DNA of 64,000 bases from Scandinavium goeteborgense (GTDB taxonomy: Bacteria > Pseudomonadota > Gammaproteobacteria > Enterobacterales > Enterobacteriaceae): positions 2,523,177 to 2,587,176 of the forward strand of contig NZ_CP054058.1 in assembly GCF_003935895.2 (NCBI RefSeq), given 5' to 3'. Below are positions 48,632 to 57,000 of this stretch, in pieces; position 1 is the first letter of the stretch, and each line of letters opens with the position of its first letter. A model generated the notes under the pieces. The model ran no database searches and was not told the DNA's origin. It was given only the letters and a program-made list of their open reading frames with translations. The translations under genes were made by a program, and so were the position numbers.

Positions 48632-49070
48632 GAGTAAATCCAATATTGATAGGTTTGATGAGATTGCAGGCAGAGTTTTTGCTGACTTATACGACTCCTT
48701 CCCTCTCCCCATACATTTAAAGACGGAAGACTATCTGCAAAAAGACACAATCCCTTCAGAAGACCCTATAGATGGGACAATGCGATATAGCATTGAAGAA
48801 GAAATTATTGAAGCCACGATTAAGTGGCTAAATAACGCTGAGTTCCTTTGCTATGGGGCAGAAAGAGACCATGTTTTTGTCAATGTGACACTTACTCCAA
48901 AAGGATTGGAATCGCTGAAATTGATGCCTGATAGTGTAAAAGGGCCAACTGGCTCTCAACTTTCGGACGCTGTAAAAACTGGCGGCATTGAGACGATAAA
49001 AATGTTAGCAAACCATGCAATCGGAATCGGCGCTCGTATCACAGCACAAAAATTTGGGTTTCATGTTTGA
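48630..49070 (+). CDS. Hypothetical protein, divergent to neighbouring phage genes
   Basis: 146 aa from the ATG at 48630 with GGGAGAG upstream. MSKSNIDRFDEIAGRVFADL, an acidic middle, a possible winged-helix-like part (EEEIIEATIKWLNNAEFLCY), and a C-terminal amphipathic/hydrophobic segment ETIKMLANHAIGIGARITAQ. Not recognised. Besides hicAB it is the only plus-strand gene in the prophage, so it is likely expressed in the lysogen. Confidence 0.65.
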   Translation: MSKSNIDRFDEIAGRVFADLYDSFPLPIHLKTEDYLQKDTIPSEDPIDGTMRYSIEEEIIEATIKWLNNAEFLCYGAERDHVFVNVTLTPKGLESLKLMPDSVKGPTGSQLSDAVKTGGIETIKMLANHAIGIGARITAQKFGFHV

Positions 49071-49285
49071 GGCTGCACAAACATTGCCACCAATGATTAT
49101 TACTTTTAACTCAGGGACTACGGTTACTTCTGTCATAGCGTATTGCCTTACTTTGAGATGAGCCTTTGCCGCAATAGAAATCAGCCCATCGAAGGCTCGC
49201 CAGCACTAAACTGACTTCTTCAAAGGCTCATTTCAAAGGATCTGGGTTCGATGTGGTTGTTCGCGCATTGCGGTGCGCTGACATG

Positions 49286-49314
49286 AAAAAGCCCAGCGCA
49301 ATAGCGCAGGGCTT
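49286..49314 (-). terminator. Terminator of secreted protein 1 gene
   Basis: Minus strand: AAGCCCTGCGC/GCGCTGGGCTT stem, then a T-run, 17 nt after the stop of the 49331-50176 gene. Confidence 0.9.
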
Positions 49315-49330
49315 GAGGCTTTATTTCTGG

Positions 49331-50176
49331 TTAGTTGGTAACAGAGTTGTCGATCGTCGCAATGTCATTGCCCTGCTGATCTTTAATGATATTCAGGGGA
49401 ACATCATCAGCTTTACGGGTTGCCAGGACGTTGATGTCTTTTGCATCATCACAGTCAAAGTTACCCTGCAACGATAAGGTAATTGGCTCCAGGCTATCAT
49501 CTACTGAAAAAGGAATGTGCACTACACTGCCATCCTTGCTGATCTTTTTTACATCGACGGCACCTGTGTCCTGATCTTTTTCCAAGTTGAAAACAGTACC
49601 ATTCCGTGTGTCCGTATCAACAATTTCACCAGCACCAGTGTATTTATCACTTGCGATAACTATACCATCAATATCTGCACCTGCAGATGTACTCCCAGAC
49701 TCGTTGCTAGTATCCACGATCTTAATAAATTTATAGGTCCCCGCACCTAAGGAATCAATATCGAAACCATGGACAGTACCAGTGGAATTATTAGCAGAAT
49801 ACGCGACTTCCATCTTTGTCCAATTAATATTATCGTCAGATACGTATACATCAAATGCACTATAGGCAACAGACTCGTACACATAAAAATCAGAAGCAGA
49901 AGTTTTGTCACCGGATACAGACATTGGTGAAGTTGTCAGGACAATATCGCCACTGCGCCCTAATGATAACGATTGGTTATTCGGCTCTCCTAACGCATAT
50001 TCAGCCGTATTATGAGGTGGAGTTACTCCAGGTCCTTGCGAGTAACTAACAACAGATGTTGCCGAGCCAACACCTGTTGCAGGAATATCTGGGTAACCAG
50101 CGTAAACCTGTGCGAAGGTTGAGGCGGAAAGTGTTGCCATAGCAAGACCTATGGCTGCTTTTAGAATATTATTCAT
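49331..50176 (-). CDS. Secreted discoidin-like prophage protein 1
   Basis: 281 aa from the ATG at 50176. Sec signal peptide of about 22 residues (MNNILKAAIGLAMATLSAST then FA). The mature part shows a pattern of bacterial cell-surface beta-sandwich proteins: YALGEPNNQSLSLGRSGDIV, SDFYVYESVAYSAFDVYVSD, INWTKMEV, YKFIKIVDTSN and GADIDGI. A conserved C-terminal module (GNFDCDDAKDINVLATRK, NIIKDQQGNDIATIDNS) is shared almost exactly with the next gene. Probably exported lysogenic-conversion cargo; ligand unknown. Own terminator. Confidence 0.75.
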   Translation of the reverse strand: MNNILKAAIGLAMATLSASTFAQVYAGYPDIPATGVGSATSVVSYSQGPGVTPPHNTAEYALGEPNNQSLSLGRSGDIVLTTSPMSVSGDKTSASDFYVYESVAYSAFDVYVSDDNINWTKMEVAYSANNSTGTVHGFDIDSLGAGTYKFIKIVDTSNESGSTSAGADIDGIVIASDKYTGAGEIVDTDTRNGTVFNLEKDQDTGAVDVKKISKDGSVVHIPFSVDDSLEPITLSLQGNFDCDDAKDINVLATRKADDVPLNIIKDQQGNDIATIDNSVTN

Positions 50177-50235
50177 ATCAATACCTTTTTTCATGGTGAA
50201 CCATGATTTAATTGTGACCATTCGAGATAACAAAT

Positions 50236-50258
50236 AAAAAAGCCCACCAATGTGGGCT
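50236..50258 (-). terminator. Terminator of secreted protein 2 gene
   Basis: Minus strand: AGCCCAC/GTGGGCT with a 4-nt loop, followed by six T, 16 nt past the stop of the 50275-51156 gene. Confidence 0.9.
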
Positions 50259-50274
50259 ATAGATTTCTTATTTA

Positions 50275-51156
50275 TTAGTTCGTAATTGAGTTATCAATCG
50301 TCGCAATATCATTACCCTGCTGATCTTTAATAATGTTCACTGGAACATCGTCAGATTTACGGGTAGCAAGCACGTTGATGTCTTTAGCATCATCGCAATC
50401 AAAGTTGCCTTGTACTGACAAAGCGATTGGATCCAGGCTGTCATCTTCTGAGAACATGATATGTTCGACACTGCCATCTTTGCTAATTGTCTTAACATCA
50501 ACTGCTCCAGTCGCTTTATCCTTTTCAAGGTTAAATACCATGCCATTACGAGAGTCTGTATCAACAATTGTACCACCGCCGGTATATTGACCACTTGTGG
50601 TTAAGACGGCATCGATATCAGACCCAGCAGTATTCGTAAATGTTGAATTACTGGTATCTACAATCTTCACATATTTATAATTTGTAGTCGGCGAAATAGC
50701 ATCAATGTCGTATCCAACGACTGAGCCGCGCCCTTTTGAGCCACCAGACTCATCCGTAGTGTCTGAGAAGGATGGTGTAGCTTTTACCCAGTTGATCATG
50801 TCATTGGACACATACGCATCCCAAGGTTCATAAGTATTGACTTCATAAACATAGAAGTCTGACTCCGATGTGCCTGATGGCTTAATTTCAAATGGGGTGA
50901 ACGCAAGCACCAAACTGCCACCCTGGCCGAGAGCAAAACTATTACCCTCGGTATAGTAGTTAGGTTGCCCCAATGTGTCTTCAGTATGTTGATAATCTTC
51001 GCCGACTCCTGGGCCTGGTTGATAATCCATAACCTGAGTTGCATACCCAACAGTCGTGCCGGGAATATCGGGATATCCTTCATAGGATTGGGCAAAGCTA
51101 GAAGCTGACAGAGAAACAAGTGCAATACCGATGGCTGCTTTAAGTACGTTTTTCAT
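50275..51156 (-). CDS. Secreted discoidin-like prophage protein 2 (paralogue)
   Basis: 293 aa from the ATG at 51156. Signal peptide MKNVLKAAIGIALVSLSASS then FA, and the same layout as its neighbour: DTLGQPNYYTEGNSFALGQG, SDFYVYEVNTYEPWDAYVSN, YKYVKIVDTSN, GSDIDAVL, and the near-identical C-terminal DCDDAKDINVLATRKSDDVP module. Divergence is concentrated in the N-terminal half, suggesting an old tandem duplication with changed binding surface. Two terminators precede it, so it must have its own promoter in the 140-nt gap. Confidence 0.75.
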   Translation of the reverse strand: MKNVLKAAIGIALVSLSASSFAQSYEGYPDIPGTTVGYATQVMDYQPGPGVGEDYQHTEDTLGQPNYYTEGNSFALGQGGSLVLAFTPFEIKPSGTSESDFYVYEVNTYEPWDAYVSNDMINWVKATPSFSDTTDESGGSKGRGSVVGYDIDAISPTTNYKYVKIVDTSNSTFTNTAGSDIDAVLTTSGQYTGGGTIVDTDSRNGMVFNLEKDKATGAVDVKTISKDGSVEHIMFSEDDSLDPIALSVQGNFDCDDAKDINVLATRKSDDVPVNIIKDQQGNDIATIDNSITN

Positions 51157-51224
51157 ACAATTACCTTTTATTGAGATGACGAACGAATCTGAGGACTTCA
51201 TTTGGTGAGAGTGACTCAGATATG

Positions 51225-51285
51225 AAAAAGCCCCGGCGAATGCCGAGGCTTGATTTGTGAGCCGAATAACTCATTTATTCGGCTC
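51225..51285 (-). terminator. Double hairpin downstream of the methyltransferase gene
   Basis: Minus strand: first a perfect 10-bp stem GAGCCGAATA/TATTCGGCTC (51259-51285), then AAGCCTCGGC/GCCGGGGCTT with a T-run (51225-51251). Together they isolate the methyltransferase from the secreted-protein genes. Confidence 0.88.
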
Positions 51286-51298
51286 ATTGAATGAGCCG

Positions 51299-52351
51299 TT
51301 AAGGCTGAGTTAATTCTTTTACTTCATCAACTGTCTGTCGAAACCGTTCTGTTTCCAGCTCAACGCCAATCGCTTTACGACCTAACCGCAATGCCGCTTT
51401 CAGCGTCGAGCCTGACCCCATAAAGAAATCCGCAACCACATCACCCAGTCTGCTGCTGGCGCTTATGATTTGCTCCAGCATGTCAGCAGGCTTTTCGCAT
51501 GGGTGTTTGCCTGGATAAAACTGAACAGGCTTATGCGTCCAGACATCGGTATAAGGCACTTCAACATTCACCGCAAAATAGCGGCGCAGGGATTTGTATT
51601 CCTGTATCAATTCACCATACGTCAGGTTCAGAACGTGGTATTTCTCCACCAGCTGGTGGTGTGGTTTATCAAGCAGCTGCTGCGCGTGCTTTTCGCTGGC
51701 GATGCGGTCAAAAAGCTTTTGCAGCTTGAGGTAGTCACTCTCGTTCGGCAGTTGCCATTGGTTACCGCTAAACCAGTGAGAGACCATATTCTTTTTGCCG
51801 GTGGCTGCGACTATGTCTCTGGCCGTGACACCCAGGGCATCACGCGCATTGCGGAAATAGTCAATTAGCGGGCCCAGTGTGTGCTGTTTCAGGTCGCGGC
51901 ACTTCTCCGCATATCCGTCGCTCTTTGGCTTGTACGGGCCTTGATAGTGCTCTGCAAACAGGATGCGCTCAGTCGCTGGGAAATAGGCGCGCAGGCTTTC
52001 TTTATTGCACCCGTTCCATCGACCGGAAGGTTTAGCCCAGATGATATGGTTCAGAATGTTGAACCGTTCACGCATCATGAGCTCGATGTCAGATGCCAGC
52101 CGGTGACCGCTAAACAGGTAGATGCTGCCGGTGGATTTCAGTACTCGCCAGAACTCAGCAAGGCATCCATCCAGCCAGCGTAAATAATCCTCGTCCCCAT
52201 TCCACTGGTTGTCCCAACCGTTCGGTTTCACCTTGAAGTAAGGCGGGTCCGTCACGATCAGGTCAATGGAGTCATCAGGGAGAGTGGCAAGGTATTGCAG
52301 GCAGTCAGCATTGATTAGCTCAATACTGTTTATTTTTACAGTGTTTTTCAT
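51299..52351 (-). CDS. Phage DNA methyltransferase (N6-adenine/N4-cytosine, beta class)
   Basis: 350 aa. Motif IV DPPY at 35-38 comes first and the SAM-binding motif FMGSGST at 310-316 last, which defines the beta order. The region between (about 165-270) acts as target recognition domain and includes an XRE/HTH-like stretch (ALGVTARDIVAATGKKNMVS). No cognate restriction enzyme is adjacent, so an orphan methyltransferase protecting phage DNA or controlling expression is likely. Specificity cannot be read from sequence. Confidence 0.88.
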   Translation of the reverse strand: MKNTVKINSIELINADCLQYLATLPDDSIDLIVTDPPYFKVKPNGWDNQWNGDEDYLRWLDGCLAEFWRVLKSTGSIYLFSGHRLASDIELMMRERFNILNHIIWAKPSGRWNGCNKESLRAYFPATERILFAEHYQGPYKPKSDGYAEKCRDLKQHTLGPLIDYFRNARDALGVTARDIVAATGKKNMVSHWFSGNQWQLPNESDYLKLQKLFDRIASEKHAQQLLDKPHHQLVEKYHVLNLTYGELIQEYKSLRRYFAVNVEVPYTDVWTHKPVQFYPGKHPCEKPADMLEQIISASSRLGDVVADFFMGSGSTLKAALRLGRKAIGVELETERFRQTVDEVKELTQP

Positions 52352-52385
52352 AGATCAGTAAGCGAGACTAAGTTAGACTCACCCT

Positions 52386-52401
52386 GCTTTAGCGCTAAAG
52401 C
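52386..52401. promoter_or_regulatory. 16-bp perfect palindrome upstream of the methyltransferase
   Basis: GCTTTAGCGCTAAAGC, 35 nt before the methyltransferase start. Could be an operator for a dimeric regulator, such as the small HTH protein encoded next to it or the HTH part of the methyltransferase itself. Inference. Confidence 0.5.
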
Positions 52402-52443
52402 GGTGGGCCTTGGTTCGCTTGTGACCACAATGCATGAGCGAAT

Positions 52444-52474
52444 GGCTGGTGGAGTGCTTCAACACCCACCAGCC
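52444..52474. other. Strong hairpin of unknown role
   Basis: GGCTGGTGG/CCACCAGCC with an inner GTG/CAC extension past one bulged A and a 6-nt loop. No U-run on either strand, so it is not a classical terminator. Confidence 0.55.
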
Positions 52475-52505
52475 GCCCATTCTTCACAGCAATTATCTCC
52501 GCCCG

Positions 52506-52700
52506 TTAAGCGCGGAAGCGTATGTAACATCCAAATCGATAATCAGATAACCCTGCCATCACCAACTGCGTCAGTATTAACTGGCAGCGTTCGCGCGTGA
52601 GGTGTGTATTCTGTGCAATCTCGCCAACTGTCGCCGGTTCAGTACTCAGTTCTTCAAAAACGGCCTTTGCCGCTTCTGTCATATCCTGCTGTTTTAACAT
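52506..52700 (-). CDS. Small winged-helix DNA-binding protein
   Basis: 64 aa. KAVFEELSTEPATVGEIAQN then HLTRERCQLILTQLVMAGLS has the helix-turn-helix plus wing of MarR/IclR-like small regulators. Start at 52700 with GGAC upstream (M7 possible). It lies 154 nt upstream of the methyltransferase, with palindromes in between that it might recognise. Not assigned to a named family. Confidence 0.6.
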   Translation of the reverse strand: MLKQQDMTEAAKAVFEELSTEPATVGEIAQNTHLTRERCQLILTQLVMAGLSDYRFGCYIRFRA

Positions 52701-52877
52701 GGTTAATGTCCGTTTCGTTATGTGATGACATACAGATAACTCTGGTTCGGAACGGCAGCAAGATGAAACTGGGGATTGGCGACTGACAGCGCGGCTATTG
52801 CGCTGGTATGAATTTTAGGAAATAAAAAACCCTGCTTACGCAAGGTTCTGATATCGGTTCATGCAATAGGATTATGG

Positions 52878-53069
52878 TTATGGCTTCGGTTCTTCAATAG
52901 GTCCACTGAGAACCTCAACTTCACCGGTATTGCAAAGGTCATGGCCTCGGGTGACATACCAGACCCCAATGATTGCTTCCCCTGAAATGAAATCGTAGCC
53001 CTCTTCAGGGACGTAGTAGGCAATCTGCCTTCCACCGTTGTACTGAATCCAGTAGTAACCTTCTCTCAT
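52878..53069 (-). CDS. Small hypothetical phage protein
   Basis: 63 aa from the ATG at 53069 with AGAGG five nt upstream. MREGYYWIQYNGGRQIAYYV then GYDFISGEAIIGVWYVTRGH: aromatic, beta-rich, a layout common in small lambdoid accessory proteins (DUF551-like). No function known. Confidence 0.65.
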   Translation of the reverse strand: MREGYYWIQYNGGRQIAYYVPEEGYDFISGEAIIGVWYVTRGHDLCNTGEVEVLSGPIEEPKP

Positions 53070-53173
53070 AGCCACCTCTCATGATGTTAAGAGAAGTATA
53101 ATCCGGGGGAGCGATTCTGGCTGTTATAAGTAGGATTGCTACTTTGGGCTTGCGTAGCAGACACCCTGAAAAC

Positions 53174-53198
53174 ACAAAACCCCGCCGAGGCGAGGTTT
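53174..53198 (-). terminator. Intrinsic terminator downstream of the GNAT gene
   Basis: Minus strand: AAACCTCGCC/GGCGGGGTTT stem (one mismatch) continuing into TTTTG. It ends the NACHT-GNAT transcript before the small downstream genes. Confidence 0.85.
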
Positions 53199-53333
53199 AA
53201 ATTTTCGTAACGTTATGAGCATAGATTCCCATCGTTGGGATGAGACTAGCCAATATCCGCCATCTTTGCAACAACAGCATAGGGTTAAAACTGTCTGTCA
53301 AGATCGCCTAGTTTACACCGGTATAACCAAGGC

Positions 53334-53849
53334 TTAATCAGCCCTGCGGATGTTAAGCTCATACACCACACATGGCACATCGTAATGCTGCTCTACTGCT
53401 TTGTAAGTCATGCCTAACCGTTGCATCACTCGATGCGAGGGGGTGTTTTCGGGATCGGCAACTGCAACTAAATAAGTAGTACCTACCCGTTCCGCCGCGA
53501 AATAAATAATCGCTTTAGCTGCCTCCGTCGCATAACCTTTGCCATTATGTTCCGGGACAAGACGCCAGCCAATCTCTAATGGTGCACCATCCACGTTTGC
53601 CAGATGTTGGAGGCAAGCTGCGCCAACGATGACGCCAGAAGACTTCTCTTTGATAGCCCACCACGAAAATTGGTATTTATCCCAACGAGCCTGGACACGC
53701 CTGATACCTTCCCAAGTTTCTTCAGACGTTTTGACAATACCCTTGGTGATATAACGCATCACACTGGGGTCGCTATCCATTACCCTCAAGCCTTCGAAAT
53801 GAGAGTCATTATAGGGTTCGAGCTTTAAACGGGCTGTTTCTAAATCCAT
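53334..53849 (-). CDS. GNAT family N-acetyltransferase (RimJ/RimL-like)
   Basis: 171 aa from the ATG at 53849 (GGAGTGTCAG upstream). MDLETARLKLEPYNDSHFEG is the typical RimJ-like start. The acetyl-CoA site is in VPEHNGKGYATEAAKAII (Q/RxxGxG/A type) and the C-terminal part NTPSHRVMQRLGMTY is the usual GNAT end. Substrate unknown; could acetylate a protein N-terminus or small molecule. It follows the NACHT gene by 165 nt on the same strand and precedes a terminator, so the two may be co-transcribed. Confidence 0.88.
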   Translation of the reverse strand: MDLETARLKLEPYNDSHFEGLRVMDSDPSVMRYITKGIVKTSEETWEGIRRVQARWDKYQFSWWAIKEKSSGVIVGAACLQHLANVDGAPLEIGWRLVPEHNGKGYATEAAKAIIYFAAERVGTTYLVAVADPENTPSHRVMQRLGMTYKAVEQHYDVPCVVYELNIRRAD

Positions 53850-54014
53850 CTGACACTCCTTTAACTTGAAGGTATTACTTTCGGTGAAATGCTCATCAAA
53901 AATCAACAAAGCATCATGTAAACAACCTTCATTTTCGGCACAAAGGAGATGTTTGGTTGATTCCGGTCCGCTGCGAGCGAAAAGCGGAAGTTCATCCTTA
54001 TCGGATCAAAAAGC

Positions 54015-57000
54015 TCACTTTGAGAGATCCAGTACGAACACATCTATCTGATTATGCAGCTCAGCGGGGAGTTTTTTAATAATGGCCAGCCTAAGTTCCT
54101 CTGCACTTTTCAATTCATGTTTATATGTATTTGCGACCTTCTCATGTTGCCCAAACCACAACGCAATATAGATACCCTGCATGCCCGCATCGGGTGTTAA
54201 AGAATAAAGTTCATACAGTTGCTCATAGGGTGCCGTATAGATCGCCTTATGCCACTGGCCTTTCACTTCAATCATCAGCAGCAGACGTCTATCGCGGTGT
54301 GCTTTTGAGGCAGAGATGTCCGCGCGTTTTTCATTGTTTACCTCATGCTCTTTAACAACAGTAATACCCTGGGGTCGAAGCACAATGCGGAGCCATTCTG
54401 CAATGATATCTCTCGACGATTCCTCGTCAAGCCGATTCCCGTTGGGATTAAACTGCCTGATAGTGTTGAACTCTCCCTTGTTGATATGCTGTTGATACAC
54501 CTCCAGTTGATACAAAACGCTTTCCCTCAGTCCTTCAACAGTTACTACTCCATCGTGATTAAGTACTTCTGTGACATCGTGGGCGCATGGCGGCGAGTAG
54601 TCCCTGAACAACCTTTCTCGTTGAAGTGTTACCAGCGCGCTTTTAAGCTCTGAATGAAGAGGTTGCAATAAAGGCATTTCCAGAAGCCGCTTAATAACCG
54701 GAATTCCCTTGGAAGGCTCGGTAGTGCCCATCCTTTCAACGATCACATACATAATATCCCACGCATCTTCGTCTTCGTTGCGTTGGTTCTGTGACAGGAG
54801 GGAACTCCGCATAACAGGCCATTGCCCGATGAAACTTTCAAGAATCGAACCTAGCTTTTCCGCACTTAGTGAAGGCCAGTGCTGTGTGTCTTCACGATTT
54901 ATCCCTCTTGAAAGCGAGTTAAACCTGAGCAGATTGCGTTTGTCGGCGATAATTCTTTGCCAGTAATCTGCGGGGAACTCCGGCAAAAAATATAAGGCGC
55001 GAATTAACCAGAAGAGACGTAATTCCTCTTGCTTGTCGTCACCAATGTTGTCTGTATGCGAGGACTGGAGCTCCTCACAACGCTTGGTAATCACATGGCA
55101 CAGTTCAGTTGGAGAGGCTTCCCTGCAAGCAAGCTTAAAAAGAGTTCTGGCGGTGTTGAGGGGGAGTGTCCCATATTGGCCCAGCCATTCGATAGCTAAC
55201 TGCCCGCGGATTGAATCAAACACTGAAGGCTGCATGATTAGTTCCAGCGGGGGATGAGGATATTCAAGCTGAGGCTCAAGATAGTCTCGGAGAAAAATTT
55301 CTGTCCCCTTCCCTGCGGGAAACAATAATTGGTCCACATTCTCCATCATCGCGTTATGTGTTAACCGAGCCCCTTCGCTATTACCATGATTGGTCTCAGT
55401 CCTAAGAATGCTAAGCACCGATTTATCAAGAGATGCAAGTGTGCCATGATCTTCAAAAAGAAGCATACACGCTGCATAAAAGATATACCTCATGCCATAT
55501 GTTTCCCCTTCAGTTTTGAGACGGGTAAGCTCACGAAGGTCGGGTATATGTGGCGATATATGTTGTAAGCAATTAATTAAAGATTGTTCAACTAAGTTTC
55601 TGTCACCAAAATTTGAGGCGAGATTATCTGGTTGTGACAACATTGTCCTTGCAAAGGAGTCCAAAACTCCCCATTGCATACCCTGCGAAATCTCATCGCG
55701 ATGTGAATCAATCCATTGAAGATTCATTGCCCGCTTTGCTTCCCGACGCAGTTTCATTCTGCGAGACATACGCGCGAGTTTCTGATCCGGTCGGCCCAGT
55801 GACTTCATACCTCGTTCCGCGCTAACCCATGCCTGCATAAAACGAGGATTACTTAAAGCATGGCGGCGACATATCTGCCTCAGTGGGTTGATTTTCCTCT
55901 CAGTTATCTGACGGTTTCGGAAATGATGAGGGAAAAGTAAACGCCATAGCGCAACATTTTCTTCCTCAAAAGCCATGTTTAGCAGATATTCCTGATCGCC
56001 GTCTTTGAAACAAAGACCAGCATGAGCGTGGTAGGGATATCGGAAGTGGTTATCCAGAGCTTCTCTAAGGGCATGAGCATCAAAGTTATTGGACAATACG
56101 TGTCGGTAAACCCCCCGACGCAAAGTAGCATCCTGCTGAAGGACCTTAACTGTTGCACTTCTGTCTGCCGAAATTGTTTCATGAAAATTTAGGTATTCAA
56201 CCCATCTCCATATGCTGACCGGATCCAACGGAAGCGCAGCATTAACGACGTAGTTGTCCAGCAATTTACCAATGATTTTGCTGATGCCGTTGCGGCAATA
56301 ACATTCAAAGCTCTTTTTTTTACATTCACACGTCAGCCCATCAGAAAGTATATTCAGCAAAGGTTCAACGCAGGTGATGGGAAGTTTGGAGATGAATACA
56401 CTGACAAAGTAATGGTCGGTTGAGATGTTGCCATTTTCATTTGTCGGATTTAAATACAGCCCGCAACAGGTACGTAGGAAAGTGGACAATTCAGTGATCG
56501 CAAACGAATCAGGCCCCCTAACACTGTAAATTTCGGATGCGACCCGCAAAGAATCAGATGTGGCTTCCCCAAGTAATCGCGCTAGTTCCAGCCTGAAATC
56601 GTAATGTTTAAGTCCAAGCAGACATCCAGAGGCCAGAAACCGTGTGTGTAGGTCGAGTAGATGATCGCATACCAATGAAGATAGCGTGGACGATAATGCA
56701 TGAGCGTCCTCAACACCTTGGAGAAGCTCCAAAAGCAGACCGCTAAGATGGCCTTCACCTTGAGGAGTTAATAGCGGTCTGATGGTTTCAATGACTTCCG
56801 GTGTGAAAAATCCAGTAACGCTAAAGCGACGCCAGGCGTCATTGCGACGGAAAAAGGGATCCTCTCTTTCAAGTTTCTGAAGTTGCGCGATCAGAAAAAG
56901 TCTTGAGCTAACTGTAAGCTGTGAGGGATCACCATTGGCTAGCACGGCGTAGGGATCGAGTTGAATGATGTTCTGCTGCATAGTGCTGTCGCCACATGCC

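Noticed and set aside
49331..51156. Tandem secreted genes as fimbrial subunits
   Set aside because: No chaperone or usher nearby, and no terminal donor-strand pattern; the beta-sandwich surface-protein pattern fits better.
53197..53280. 27-codon hydrophobic peptide (MLLLQRWRILASLIPTMGIY...) ending in the GNAT terminator
   Set aside because: No Shine-Dalgarno and no promoter at proper spacing; could be chance, although a small toxin or leader cannot be excluded.
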